Of a stretch of 64,000 nucleotides of DNA, positions 37,650 through 54,300 are shown in pieces. Where the stretch lies: assembly GCF_026151205.1 (NCBI RefSeq), contig NC_087078.1:16075118-16139117 (forward strand), in the 5' to 3' direction. The notes under the pieces are model-generated. The model saw only the letters and a program-made list of their open reading frames with translations. It was not told the origin of the DNA and searched no databases. Within the stretch, counting starts at the first letter, position 1. Each line of letters starts with the position of its first letter. A program made the position numbers and the translations under genes. Source of the stretch: Bolinopsis microptera (lineage: Eukaryota > Ctenophora > Tentaculata > Lobata > Bolinopsidae).

Positions 37650-37991
37650 TTATGCCTTAGAGGCCTGAGCTTTCAAGACTTTAGCGACAATCTTCTGTTC
37701 CTCAATGAGAAAAGCTCGGATAATCCTACTCCTGACGCACTTGCCACACTTGCTGCCTCCATAAGCTCTGTTAACAGTCTTCACCCGTCGTGAGAGGGAC
37801 GCTAACTTAACAGGTCGTACAGCAGGGATACCCCTCAAACCTTGCTTGCAGTCCCCACACTTGCTGATGTTGGTTTTCTTGGTGGCGTAGTGGACTACAA
37901 GCTTACCACCGGGTGTCTTGGTTAGGTGGGTTTTGTTGGATTTAGTGTTGTAGGACAGACGACGTCTGTAGGTTACTCTGTTCAGCACCAT
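37650..37991 (-). CDS. RPL34: 60S ribosomal protein L34 (eL34)
   Basis: The 113-aa frame starts [20 protein letters not shown] and matches eL34 along its length: [14 protein letters not shown], the [10 protein letters not shown] and [11 protein letters not shown] cysteine pairs that bind zinc, and the end [17 protein letters not shown]. It is a component of the large ribosomal subunit. It is uninterrupted by introns in the coding region. The full-length frame without damage argues for a working gene, although ribosomal protein retrocopies are common in animals. A 5' leader intron cannot be excluded. Confidence 0.95.
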   Translation of the reverse strand: MVLNRVTYRRRLSYNTKSNKTHLTKTPGGKLVVHYATKKTNISKCGDCKQGLRGIPAVRPVKLASLSRRVKTVNRAYGGSKCGKCVRSRIIRAFLIEEQKIVAKVLKAQASKA

Positions 37992-38361
37992 GGTGATTTG
38001 AAGCTACTGGGTTGTGGGTGGGTGTTAGAACTTATAATAGGGTTATTTGATGGGGATTTAATTTAGACTTTCATTGATTTTTATACATTTATTAACAAAT
38101 GTTCAGCTTTTATTTTAACTACTACTTGGGTAACATTTAATCAAGATACAATCACCTAAAATAGGGAGATTCAGTGAAAAACAAGGCAAGATAACGATCG
38201 GTGTAAGAAGCAAATTCAAAGATCGTTTATGACGTTATGAAAAATAAAATTATTCGTCGTGTTAAATATCATGAGTTAAAATATTCACAGGCAAAATCTC
38301 AAAATCTGACAACAATAACGAAATAAAATCTCAAACAAAAGTCATCCAATATTTAATAATA

Positions 38362-38943
38362 CCTTACAAGACATTTTTGTGGCGGACCAATTTGCGACGA
38401 CCGAAATTTTGGCGGTCCGAAAATATGGCGAAATTGAACAAAAACCGTCACATTTCGGACGTCACAGAAAATAAGGGTATTTTTCATCATTTTGTTTTCT
38501 GACACAAAGGAAATTCAAAATTTTCTAAAAATCGGTAAAATCATGTTGAAACAAAATGAAACTTATAAATCGATTTCTTCATCTTCCTCTAAGGAGTCCG
38601 GCTCGACTCTTTCAGTTTCACTTATTGAGTTTGGTATTAAATTGTTCATCTTGACTTAGTCTCTTATAAGACGTTTATGTTAGCACATAAATGTAATTTA
38701 TTGTAAATTTAAAACGTATTACTTGACATTAAATTCATCATGGAATATTGTGTTTATTTGTCCCACCATCATATCACTAACTTTTCAAGAACAAAATGAA
38801 TCGATGAAGCCACAATTATTGAAATAAGCTAAAAATAATGCGACGGATTCTATTACGACGACCGAAATTTTGGCGGTCCGAAAATATGGCGAAATTTCGG
38901 GAAAACCGTCGCATTTCGTACGTTATGAAAAAGTCTTGTAAGG
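38362..38943. mobile_element. Tc1/mariner-like MITE with TA duplication
   Basis: The ends CCTTACAAGAC and GTCTTGTAAGG are inverted copies flanked by TA. A ~75-base subterminal segment (gacgaccgaaattttggcgg...) occurs near both ends in direct orientation (38397-38463 and 38855-38930). There is no coding capacity. Confidence 0.8.
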
Positions 38944-39280
38944 TATAAAATGTTTGTCAGCATTTCTTACATAACCATGACAGGGACATTAGAGCATTAG
39001 CAAATTTAGCTAAAACAACTCAGTTATTTTTTAACGCTCCCCATACAATTTTAATTAGTCACATATCATTCAGTCACGTACATGCTTAATTTCCACTGAA
39101 ATATAATAGAACAATTATGAAATGTGTAAGCAAGCAACCTAAATAAAATCTCGTACCGCATTTTACAAGTCCAGTGTTTAAACTGGTACGAACCCCAAAA
39201 TATCACAAATAAAACGTTACAAAATTTACAGAAGATTTAAGTCACATATCGCCTACCCCAAAAATTGGGTATAAAATCCC

Positions 39281-42200
39281 TCATTTTCTGATCATCATAA
39301 CGAACTCTTGGAAGTCGATATCCCCGTCTCCGTCAACATCAACCTCTCTAACCATATCATCTATCTGCTCCTCATCCGTTTGTACTCCTAATACTGTTGT
39401 TATGTGCTTTAACTCCTTTGCATCTGGGGAAAAGGAGGTTAGACGGGAAGAGTGGGTCAAGTGTTATTATAAATTAAATTGGATGAGGTCAAGTTTAAAA
39501 AACTTTGAAGCAAATCTCAAGTATATTCAAAATACGTTCAGACAAATAATGACACGTAAATATTCTTAGAATTTAAAAAAATGTAACATAACAATTTCAC
39601 AAATATCCTTACAACAGCATAAGTCCAGGGTTGCCGGCATTTTTGAGAGTCATTTTTAAGGTTTTTTCACGTCTTTTAAGGCCCCTTTTGACCCATTTTT
39701 AAGGTCCAAAACAGTTAAATTCAAGGTTTTTTAAGGTCCACAGGGCGAAAATTTGGACAAACGTAATGCAATAAAGGTGCAAATTTAAGGTTTTTCAAGG
39801 TTTTCCGATACAGAAATTGCAATCATATCTAAAGGGGGAAAGTATAATTTCAGAAAACCCCAATTAGATCTACAACAAGCTAGGTATAATTCCAGAAAAA
39901 CCCAATTAGATCTACAACAAGCTAGGTATAATTTCAGAAAAACCCAATTAGATCTACAACAAGCTAGGTATAATTTCAGAAAAACCCAATTAGATCTACA
40001 CCGAGCTAGGTATAATTTCAGAAAAACCCAATTAGATCTACACCGAGCTAGGTATATTTTCAGGAACCCAATTAGACCTACAACAAGCTAGGTATAATTT
40101 CAGAAAACCCCAATTAGATCTACAACAAGCTAGGTATAATTTCAGAAAAACCCAATTAGATCTACAACAAGCTAGGTATAATTTCAGAAAAACCCAATTA
40201 GATCTACAACAAGCTAGGTATAATTTCAGAAAAACCCAATTAGATCTACAACAAGCTAGGTATAATTTCAGAAAAACCCAATTAGATATACAACAAGCTA
40301 GGTATAATTTCAGAAAAACCCAATTAGATCTACACCGAGCTAAGCATAATTTCAGAAAAACCCAATTAGATCTACACCGAGCTAGGTATATTTTCAGGAA
40401 CCCAATTAGATCTACAACAAGCTAGGTATAATTTCAGAAAACCCCAATTAGATCTACAACAAGCTAGGTATAATTTCAGAAAAACCCAATTAGATCTACA
40501 ACAAGCTAGGTATAATTTCAGAAAAACCCAATTAGATCTACAACAAGCTAGGTATAATTTCAGAAAAACCCAATTAGATCTACACCGAGCTAGGTATATT
40601 TTCAGAAAACCCCAATTAGATCTACAACAAGCTAGGTATAATTTCAGAAAACCCCAATTAGATCTACAACAAGCTAGGTATAATTTCAGAAAAACCCAAT
40701 TAGATCTACAACAAGCTAGGTATAATTTCAGAAAAACCCAATTAGATCTACAACAAGCTAGGTATAATTTCAGAAAAACCCAATTAGATCTACAACAAGC
40801 TAGGTATAATTTCAGAAAAACCCAATTAGATCTACACCGAGCTAGGTATAATTTCAGAACATCCAATCAGATCTACACCGAGCTAGTTATAATTTCAGAA
40901 AATCTTATCAGGTCTACACAGAGCTAGGTATAATTTCAGAATATCCAATCAGATCTACACCGAACTAAGTATAAATTCAGAAAATCCAATCAGATCTACA
41001 TCAAGGTAGGTATAATTTCAAAAATTTTTACTAATCCGGAAAATCCATTTAGATCTAACATCAAGCTAGGTATAATTTAGGTATGGAACCTTAAAAAACC
41101 TTAAAAACCCGAAAATTTGCCCGTTTTTCACGTCTTTTTTAAGGTTTTTTGCCCAAAATTGCCGTTTTTAAGGTTTTTAAGGTTTTTTAAGGTTTTTAAG
41201 GTCCCCCGGCAACCCTGAGCATAACATAATACATAAAAACATAATAAAATGCAAATAAGGTCTGAACTCTAGCTCTCTACTGCAATGTAAAAAACATTTA
41301 TTCAAAAAGCTGATGGTTTCAACGCAACATAGGTTATAAAAATCTCTTTGAAACCCCTCACTTGACGACGGTACATTCCATGATCGTTTGAAACTCCCTC
41401 ACCATAACCTCACTAACTCCCTCCACCCCCACCTCCCTCCCCTTCTCACGTGACAAACTCGTGACCCCTCTCCCCTCAATACCACACGGCACTATACTCT
41501 CGAACCAGTCCAGGTCCGTGCTACAGTTCAGTGCTAACCCGTGTGTGGTACAGCGGGTCCGGATATTGACACCAAGCGCACACACCTTGTTGGCTCCCAC
41601 CCAGATCCCCACGTGCTCACACCGCGCAGCGCTCACCCCCATTTCACCACACGTGGAGATAACGAGTTCTTCCAGCTGGTTAATGTACCATTTAGCACTT
41701 GATTTAAAGTTCCTCAGGTTCAATATAGGGTAGCACACCAACTGTCCGGGCCCGTGGAATGTAGTGAGTCCACCGCGCGGCGTGGTATGACATTCTGCAC
41801 CAAGTCCCTGGAGTCTTCCTATCTCAATTGAGAGATCACCTTGTGATTGTCTCTTCCCAAACGTGTAAACTGGACTGTGCTCACATAGGATAAGATAGTT
41901 GAGACGGTGATCTTTGGACAGAGTCCACAGTCTATGTTGAAGTTTGAGACCCTCACTGTAGCGGAGTAGTCCAGGGATCTTAACTAACTTTACTAACTTG
42001 TTCGTTGCCATGTACCTTGTGAGCTAGCAAACACCATGTCATAAGTTTATATCGAGATCTTAGAATATAATACAAAATATAATCAATACAATATTGGATA
42101 ATCAATGTGATGTTCTATTCATTCATCATTGCCTTTCCAGACACTAAATCTATTTCCAATACGTACCAATAGTTCCTCGGCCCTCCTTATCGAACATCCT

Positions 42201-42908
42201 GAACGCATCCATGATCTGTGCGTCACTACACGCCATTATCTGGTGAGCTATAACAGCAGTAAAGGTGCTGAAGTGAAGGTCAGTTCCACGGTTTATGTTG
42301 AGGTGCTCGCTCACTACAGCTAGTTCGCCCTCTGACACAATGTAACCCACTGCAGCGAGGGCACTCCCCAGGTCATCACTGTTTATGTACCCGTCATTGT
42401 GGTAGTCGTACAGGTTGAATCCTGGGAGGGAGAGGGTGACGTGAAGTTTTATTTAACTTTGTTTAAATGGATATCATTAAATCAGTTATTAATGTTTTTA
42501 TAGATGATTAGACTACAACGTTTGAAATTATCTCTGATTACAGCACAATAACGTTAGTGTTACGAGCGAAGAAATAAAGCTACTCCTATAATTATGAAGC
42601 ATAGATTAAACTAAACTCCACTACCTACCCTCAATCCTCTCCGGGTACTTCTCCAGAAACTTATCACTAGTCATGAAGGTAGTGATAGACCCCTTGAGGA
42701 GCTGAGTACACGCTCCACACCCTGACTCATCCTGGTCACATGACCCCATCTGATCTGACCAATTAGATTCCTCCGGAGATAGGAACGCATCGTCTCCATC
42801 CTCAGGCATATCCGTGGAGTTGATGTTGGTTTCAGGGTTCTCGGCTTCCTTTTTTTGTTGGGTTTGTTTCTTGGTGTCTGGTTTCAGGGACTTACGGTGT
42901 CCCGGCAT
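39281..42908 (-). CDS. Calmodulin-like EF-hand protein, 225 aa, three exons
   Basis: Exons 42908-42629, 42421-42167 and 39423-39281 join in phase with GT-AG junctions (678 nt). A Lys/Glu-rich N-terminal extension of ~80 residues precedes four EF-hand-like units. The first loop is near-canonical (DYHNDGYINSDD). The second is degenerate. The third (DKEGRGTIDAKE) has Arg in a ligand position. The fourth (DVDGDGDIDFQE) is fully canonical, followed by FVMMIRK. The arrangement matches the calmodulin/troponin-C superfamily, but several loops should bind calcium poorly. The second intron, ~2.7 kb, contains LIPT2 on the same strand and a TIR element with a 42-bp minisatellite. The cellular target is unknown. 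Confidence 0.85.
39626..41217. mobile_element. hAT-like non-autonomous element carrying a minisatellite
   Basis: The ends CAGGGTTGCCGG and CCGGCAACCCTG are inverted, a pattern common in hAT elements. AGCATAAG lies two bases outside the left end and AGCATAAC directly follows the right end, a plausible 8-bp duplication with one mismatch. Subterminal regions are rich in 'aaggttttt' words, inverted between the two ends. The centre is a 42-bp tandem array. No transposase is present. Confidence 0.75.
39838..41080. repeat. 42-bp minisatellite, ~29 copies
   Basis: The unit aattagatctacaacaagct plus aggtataatttcagaaaaaccc is repeated, with 'acaccgag' variants. Because 42 is a multiple of three, the array is open in a minus-strand frame (Cys/Arg/Ser/Asn/Leu repeats at 40372-40866), which is not a gene. 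The last copies near the right edge are more diverged. Confidence 0.95.
41358..42011 (-). CDS. LIPT2: Octanoyl-[acyl-carrier-protein] transferase (LIPT2/LipB)
   Basis: This enzyme moves octanoyl groups from mitochondrial ACP to the lipoyl domain of glycine-cleavage H protein, the first step of lipoate synthesis. The 217-aa frame carries the LipB signatures: EHSPVYTFGKR, the TTPRGGLTTFHGPGQLVCYP loop, NKVCALGV with the conserved Lys, and THGLALNCSTDLDWF followed by IVPCGI with the catalytic Cys. It starts MATNKLVKLVKIPGLLRYSE, which may serve as a weak mitochondrial presequence. It is a single exon and lies wholly in the second intron of the calmodulin-like gene on the same strand, so it needs its own promoter or must be processed out of that transcript. 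Confidence 0.93.
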   Translation of the reverse strand: MATNKLVKLVKIPGLLRYSEGLKLQHRLWTLSKDHRLNYLILCEHSPVYTFGKRQSQGDLSIEIGRLQGLGAECHTTPRGGLTTFHGPGQLVCYPILNLRNFKSSAKWYINQLEELVISTCGEMGVSAARCEHVGIWVGANKVCALGVNIRTRCTTHGLALNCSTDLDWFESIVPCGIEGRGVTSLSREKGREVGVEGVSEVMVREFQTIMECTVVK

Positions 42909-43060
42909 GATGAGGTATGGAGGGTTTGAGGTACAGGTGAGATGAGGTATAGAGGGTGTGAAGTACAGGTGAGATGAGGTATGGAGGGTGTGAGGTACAG
43001 GTGAGATGAGGTGATGTGATTGTCGGTGGTATCTGAATCAGCGTCTTACATTCTGTGATG
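42909..43060. repeat. Short ~36-bp tandem repeat upstream of the calmodulin-like gene
   Basis: Three copies of 'gatgaggtatggagggt.tgaggtacaggtga' stand just outside the start codon and probably fall in its promoter or 5' UTR. Confidence 0.8.
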
Positions 43061-43264
43061 AAATTAACTATAGCTTTAGCCTGTATTAACTCATTGTAAT
43101 GTTGAATGAAAACAAAGCAACTTTCTTTATTCCTCCTTTTTAAGAACACTGAACATTATACGCTACTGCATTACGATCCAAGGGCTTTATTTCATCTGGG
43201 CCCAATTTTCTCTAGGCCCAATTTTATCATATCTGGGGCCAATTTAATCTCACAGCTCTTTAGA

Positions 43265-43684
43265 CCCATATCCAAAAACCCGCATTCTCGCATTCTAAGA
43301 ATGTAGGAAATTTTTAAAAGTAGGAAATTTTTGACAAAAAGTAGGAAATTCGAGAGCCAACTCTGAGAATTTTCGATAATATTTCAGTAGGAATTTAAAT
43401 GAAAGAGCAGCTAAAATCGTTCTCCATTGTCAGATTCGTTCCAGGAGGCCAAATCTAGTTTAAATTTCCAAAATTTTCGGGGGCTTCGCCCCCAAAAGTA
43501 ACCTAGGATTATCTATTAAAAAGCATTCCGGGCCCTAAAAAAGTAAAATTGAGAATCTGGAATCCGCCATGAAAAATCTTTGAACCGCGCGAATACAAAG
43601 ACTTTTTATGCGAGCGAAGCGAGCGGGCCACAGAAAACGAAAAAATTGAGAATGTAGGAAATTAAAAATTTTTTGGATATGGGT
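43265..43684. mobile_element. Small TIR element (MITE-like)
   Basis: GACCCATATCCAAAAA at the left is mirrored by TTTTTTGGATATGGGTC at the right, with TTTA on both sides. 'gaatgtaggaaatt' occurs just inside both ends. The interior has no gene. The class is uncertain. Confidence 0.65.
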
Positions 43685-43689
43685 CTTTA

Positions 43690-45210
43690 GAATTTTCTGT
43701 AACCATTGTTAAACGTGACACTTCTATACTATGCAGCACATAAATTGTTCAGGTATTACCATGTTTCCTGGAGTGACTCTCTACTGTAAAAGGTACCGCC
43801 GCGCTTGGTGCAATCAACAAGATTGTTAATTTCAATAATTGCACAGCATCAAATAAAACACGTACGTTGCAACTTCATCACGTGATCTATTCTTCGGAAG
43901 AGACTGTCTTTTGTTCCCCGATTGGTACTGCAAACCCAGCAAATCTCAGAAAGCCATTGTTTTTAGAAGGTGTTTTGTAATGCAAGAAAACAGCAAGGTA
44001 CGATATTTCAGTGAATAAATTCAACTTCAAACTTTCAAATCATAGATTCATTAAAGTACATAATATTTTTACTTTTAACATATTTTAACGTTATCATTCA
44101 GGGCAGTACAAAATTCATAAGGTCGAGCACTTAATCCCAGAATGGCGTGAGGCATCAATTCTAATACTTTTATTTACAAATCGAGACAAATTTAAGCTCT
44201 AAAATGCTGAATCTCACAGAAACTCGATCCTCCAAATTGCAAGTGCACTCGATACATTTAAGTGTGGGTATACCAGATACATGTTACCTGTATAATATAC
44301 GTGAAACAAGTTTATATATATCGAATGAAATCTGTAATCGAGTTCATAGTGCGGCAGTAAAACTTAACGTCCTACTTTCTAAGAAAACCTGAACTGAGAA
44401 CTAAGACTTTAGAGGTTCTCGCACTGTTTCTAATGTCTTCTAATCAAATCTAAGATTGCAAAAATAGCACTGCAAAAAAAGCTGTTAGCAAAGCTGAACT
44501 GGCTACTAAACAGCTTTCAAACTTCCAAAAAGCACAAATATTTAATCCTAGAAATACAATATTATATCAATCAAAACTTATCGCAATATTTGATCGGGAT
44601 ATAAACAAGCACTTAGCACACGATGAATGGCACCAAATTATAGCCCCTAGATTTATGCTCTAAAACATGTTATTTTTTCAATAATCATCATTTCCAATTT
44701 TGAGTCTTCTCCCGTAAAAGATGGTGCTATGAAAGGAAAGTTCTCTATGAAGTATGAACATACAATATTATATTAAGATAATATTATTTCAATGATAATT
44801 ATGATAGCAGGCATAAGTCATGAGATATCGATTAAATCTGATAAATTTAAAAATAAGTACCATGAGTAAAATCATATTTTTTCCTTTTAAATGGCGGCCG
44901 TAAATATTGCCAAAAGAATAGCCAAATCTAAGGATAAATAGATATATAATGGTTATCACATTAATAAGAATTATGAGAATCATAAGCTGTGACCAAATAT
45001 CTGACAAACTGTATATTAGAAAATAACATAAACATCATGATCAGGTTTCTGAGATTCAATACAATCCAAAATAAAGAAATTATGAATCGCATGTCAAACC
45101 AAATCAAACGAATGCATAATCTCAAAATGTACTATAAACTTTAATTACACACCAATAGATTGAGAAATAATCTGTACAGAACTGAACATCAGAGCTTGTC
45201 AATTCACCAC
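43690..45210. other. Gene-free stretch
   Basis: AT-rich DNA. I found no exon supported by splice signals, family motifs or length. Confidence 0.4.
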
Positions 45211-45217
45211 GTGCAGT

Positions 45218-45350
45218 TCACCGCGCGTAGCTCACCGTGCGCAGCTCACCGCGCGCAGCTCACCGCGCGCAGCTCACCGCGCGCAGCTCACCGCGCGCAG
45301 CTCACCGTGCGCAGCTTACCGTGCGCAGCTCACCGCGCGCAGCTCACCGC
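45218..45350. repeat. 14-bp CG-rich minisatellite
   Basis: About nine to ten copies of CAGCTCACCGCGCG / CAGCTCACCGTGCG lie downstream of the synaptophysin-like gene. The unit is strongly CpG-rich in an AT-rich setting. Confidence 0.9.
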
Positions 45351-45414
45351 GCATTGAACGTGCTGTCCACTTAATGCACATCACGTGATCATACTATTTT
45401 ACTAACGTTCCAAT

Positions 45415-46517
45415 CTAAATAGCGCCAGGTTGAATGGTAGCACTATCAGTGCCGCCCACCTCCAAGTTAACATCCTGCATGTCAGCAGCGGGTCCAGGTC
45501 CGGCGCTGTCTGTCCGGATCTGCAGCACTCCTCCAACCAACTTCTCCGGCTCCGCATGCCATTCTGTATCCTTGAAACAATACCAACAGTTGACTCCGTA
45601 AAGGAAGATACAGAGATACCCGAACACCACGCTGCCGTATAGCTTACTCCAGGAGTCGGTAGTGAGACAACTGAAGTTTTCGCAGACTTTATCATCGCCT
45701 ACCTCTATTCTTATGCGCGCTATCAACGAGACGTAATCAGAGGGCGGGTTGAGGTCGTTGCGCAGCGCGCTGAACCCAGCGCTCCACAGCGTCGTGGAGA
45801 GAAACCAAAAGAAGGTCAGCACGACTGTCGAGATCAAATCCACCTTGGTGAAATAGATTGCAAAGTGGTCGCTCATCTTCTCAAACTTCTTGTAGAAAGC
45901 ATAACTGATGATAGCTGCAAGGGTATAAAGGAAGGACATCACACCCACGAACACATAAAATTGAGATTCAGATTGGAACCCATCTTTGAACATCATGTCC
46001 TTGTAAGCGTGATCTTTGCTTTCGTTTTCGTTATCGTAGTTGTGGTTCCAGTCGTATTTCGAGAAGGGGTATTTGGTAACGAGGACTCCTTCTACATCGT
46101 TTTTTAGCTTGCCTGCTGCTTTTATCAAGAGAGTCGACTCACCTGGACAGTGGTCGTGTTATCTAACTTATTTTAGCGTTATTATTATCATTAAACATAT
46201 TGAAAGTAGCATCAGCAATCTGCATAATATGTTACATATCCTCCTTCAGCCCATTCAGAGGGGTAGCGAAATTGATAATTTGAATACTAGTTCACGTGTC
46301 GCATAGAATAATATAAATATTATGAGAATATGCAAAAGAAAATGCTAGAAAAGATGTGAATTGTGAACCCACCTTTTGCACTGGTTGTCATAGCAAACGC
46401 GCATATCACCACAAACAACTGAACGAACTTCATCATTCCTTTGGGAGTAAGAAAGACATCTTTGTGGAGCTCCGCCAATATCTCGTTCTTTGTTGCGTTT
46501 AGCCGGTCCACGTCCAT
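45415..46517 (-). CDS. Synaptophysin-family (physin) four-span vesicle membrane protein
   Basis: Two exons (46517-46373 and 46142-45415) join in phase to 290 aa. The start is MDVDRLNATKNEILAELHKD. Four membrane spans are visible: MMKFVQLFVVICAFAMTTSA, FVGVMSFLYTLAAIISYAFY, LISTVVLTFFWFLSTTLWSA and VVFGYLCIFLYGVNCWYCF. The vestibule sequence VEGVLVTKYPFSKYDW resembles the EFEYPF segment of synaptophysins, and SVVFGYL...N.WY.FK(D/E)T.W before the cytosolic tail is the family's strongest motif. Paired Cys residues lie in the second lumenal loop (VCENFSCL). The tail is short, without the Tyr/Gly repeats of synaptophysin, closer to synaptogyrin/pantophysin-like forms. It probably acts in secretory or synaptic vesicles. 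Confidence 0.88.
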
Positions 46518-47299
46518 CCTACAAACACAAGATACAAGCTACAATATTATATTAAAATAAAATGTCTATGTTTTAACAATTATGGTCTAATTTTTCTAGT
46601 TTCAGATCAGTGTTCACGATTTGAATATGTGTTCAAATTTCAAATTAATGTTTAAAGTTCATACAGATTTCACAAAAAACTAATTGACTTCCCAAAGTAA
46701 AATACATCAACAAATTTTGGTCCGGTGGCAAGCACAAGCACGCACGTTACAGTAGATAAATCATCAACATTTTACAACATATCGAATAAAACTCCTGATA
46801 TATAATTCAAAATATTCAACGCACACAAATCTTTTCATCATAGCGTCAAACAACAAAACAAAGATTTTGACAGTGAAATGTCTTCAAAATGGTACAATAA
46901 GAACGGCGAGTGGCGAATCTCGCTGCTAATTGGTCCACAAAAGAGATCATGATAATGCTAGCAACTACAGCAGTGCACACTGGGAATACAATATTGTACA
47001 CTGTGTACAATATTGTACACTGTGTACTGGAACTAATGTCACTAGTGGCTGCTGCTCGACATATGGCAACTCATGTACTAAAAAAGTCAAATTACTTGCG
47101 GTATTGTTGGAGCTTGTAGAAAAAGAAATCTTACTTGATTCATGTTACAAACTGCTGATTAAAAACGGGGCAAAAATTCAGAATATTTAGCAGCTGGTCA
47201 ACATTCCCAACATTGTTAAAAAGTATAAATTAGATAAAACACAATGAGTAATAAATTAAATAATTTTATTAAAAAAATTAAAAAGTGTTTTGAACGATT
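46518..47299. other. Intergenic region with a short repeat
   Basis: No supported gene. 'tacaatattgtacactgtg' occurs twice in tandem at 46987-47030 and is partly palindromic (AATATT inside TACAATATTGTA). Confidence 0.5.
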
Positions 47300-53772
<6,473 letters not shown>

Positions 53773-54300
53773 AGCTAGAGGGTTGGAATGTCAACACGAT
53801 TCTTCTATAAAACATTTAATGGTAATTTTTAAAGAAAATAGGATATCACTTCTAATCACTTCAAATAATATACTTTCATGACTTCATCTGATAAATTTGT
53901 ATACATTACCAGCCCAATTTTAACTTTTTCTTTGGGAATGGCAGCAAATAAAATAAATACTAAAGCTCACTGAATATGTTTTTGGTAATATAATGACCTA
54001 TTACTATCTTTATCATGTTCAGGAATGACAGCAGTGATAAAAAATTCTTAAAATTAAAAAAAAACAAACATTTTTGAAAAAAATCAGCATTCTATAATTT
54101 AAATCAAAAATCTGACTATGGACTCAGAATAGCATTGGTCAACAATGCAACTCAATATGAATGTACCATGATGGAATCTGAACCCTTAAAGTCGTACAAT
54201 TGTACTATCTTTGAAAAGATAAAAAGTATAATTATAAATCTAATTAAATTAATACAAAAAAAATAAACAATTATGATCAGGAATTGTATAATCAGAAAAT
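53773..54300. other. Intergenic region
   Basis: Very AT-rich DNA between the RECQL start and the stop of the phosphorylase-kinase-like ORF. No gene was seen. There is no clear poly(T) tract on the plus strand that would mark a retrocopy tail. Confidence 0.4.

Noticed and set aside
40372-40866. 164-codon repeat protein on the minus strand
   Set aside because: It is the 42-bp minisatellite read through; 42 is divisible by three so the frame stays open.
43790-45120. Possible small genes such as 44204-44392 (+)
   Set aside because: Short, no splice-supported extension and no recognisable motif.
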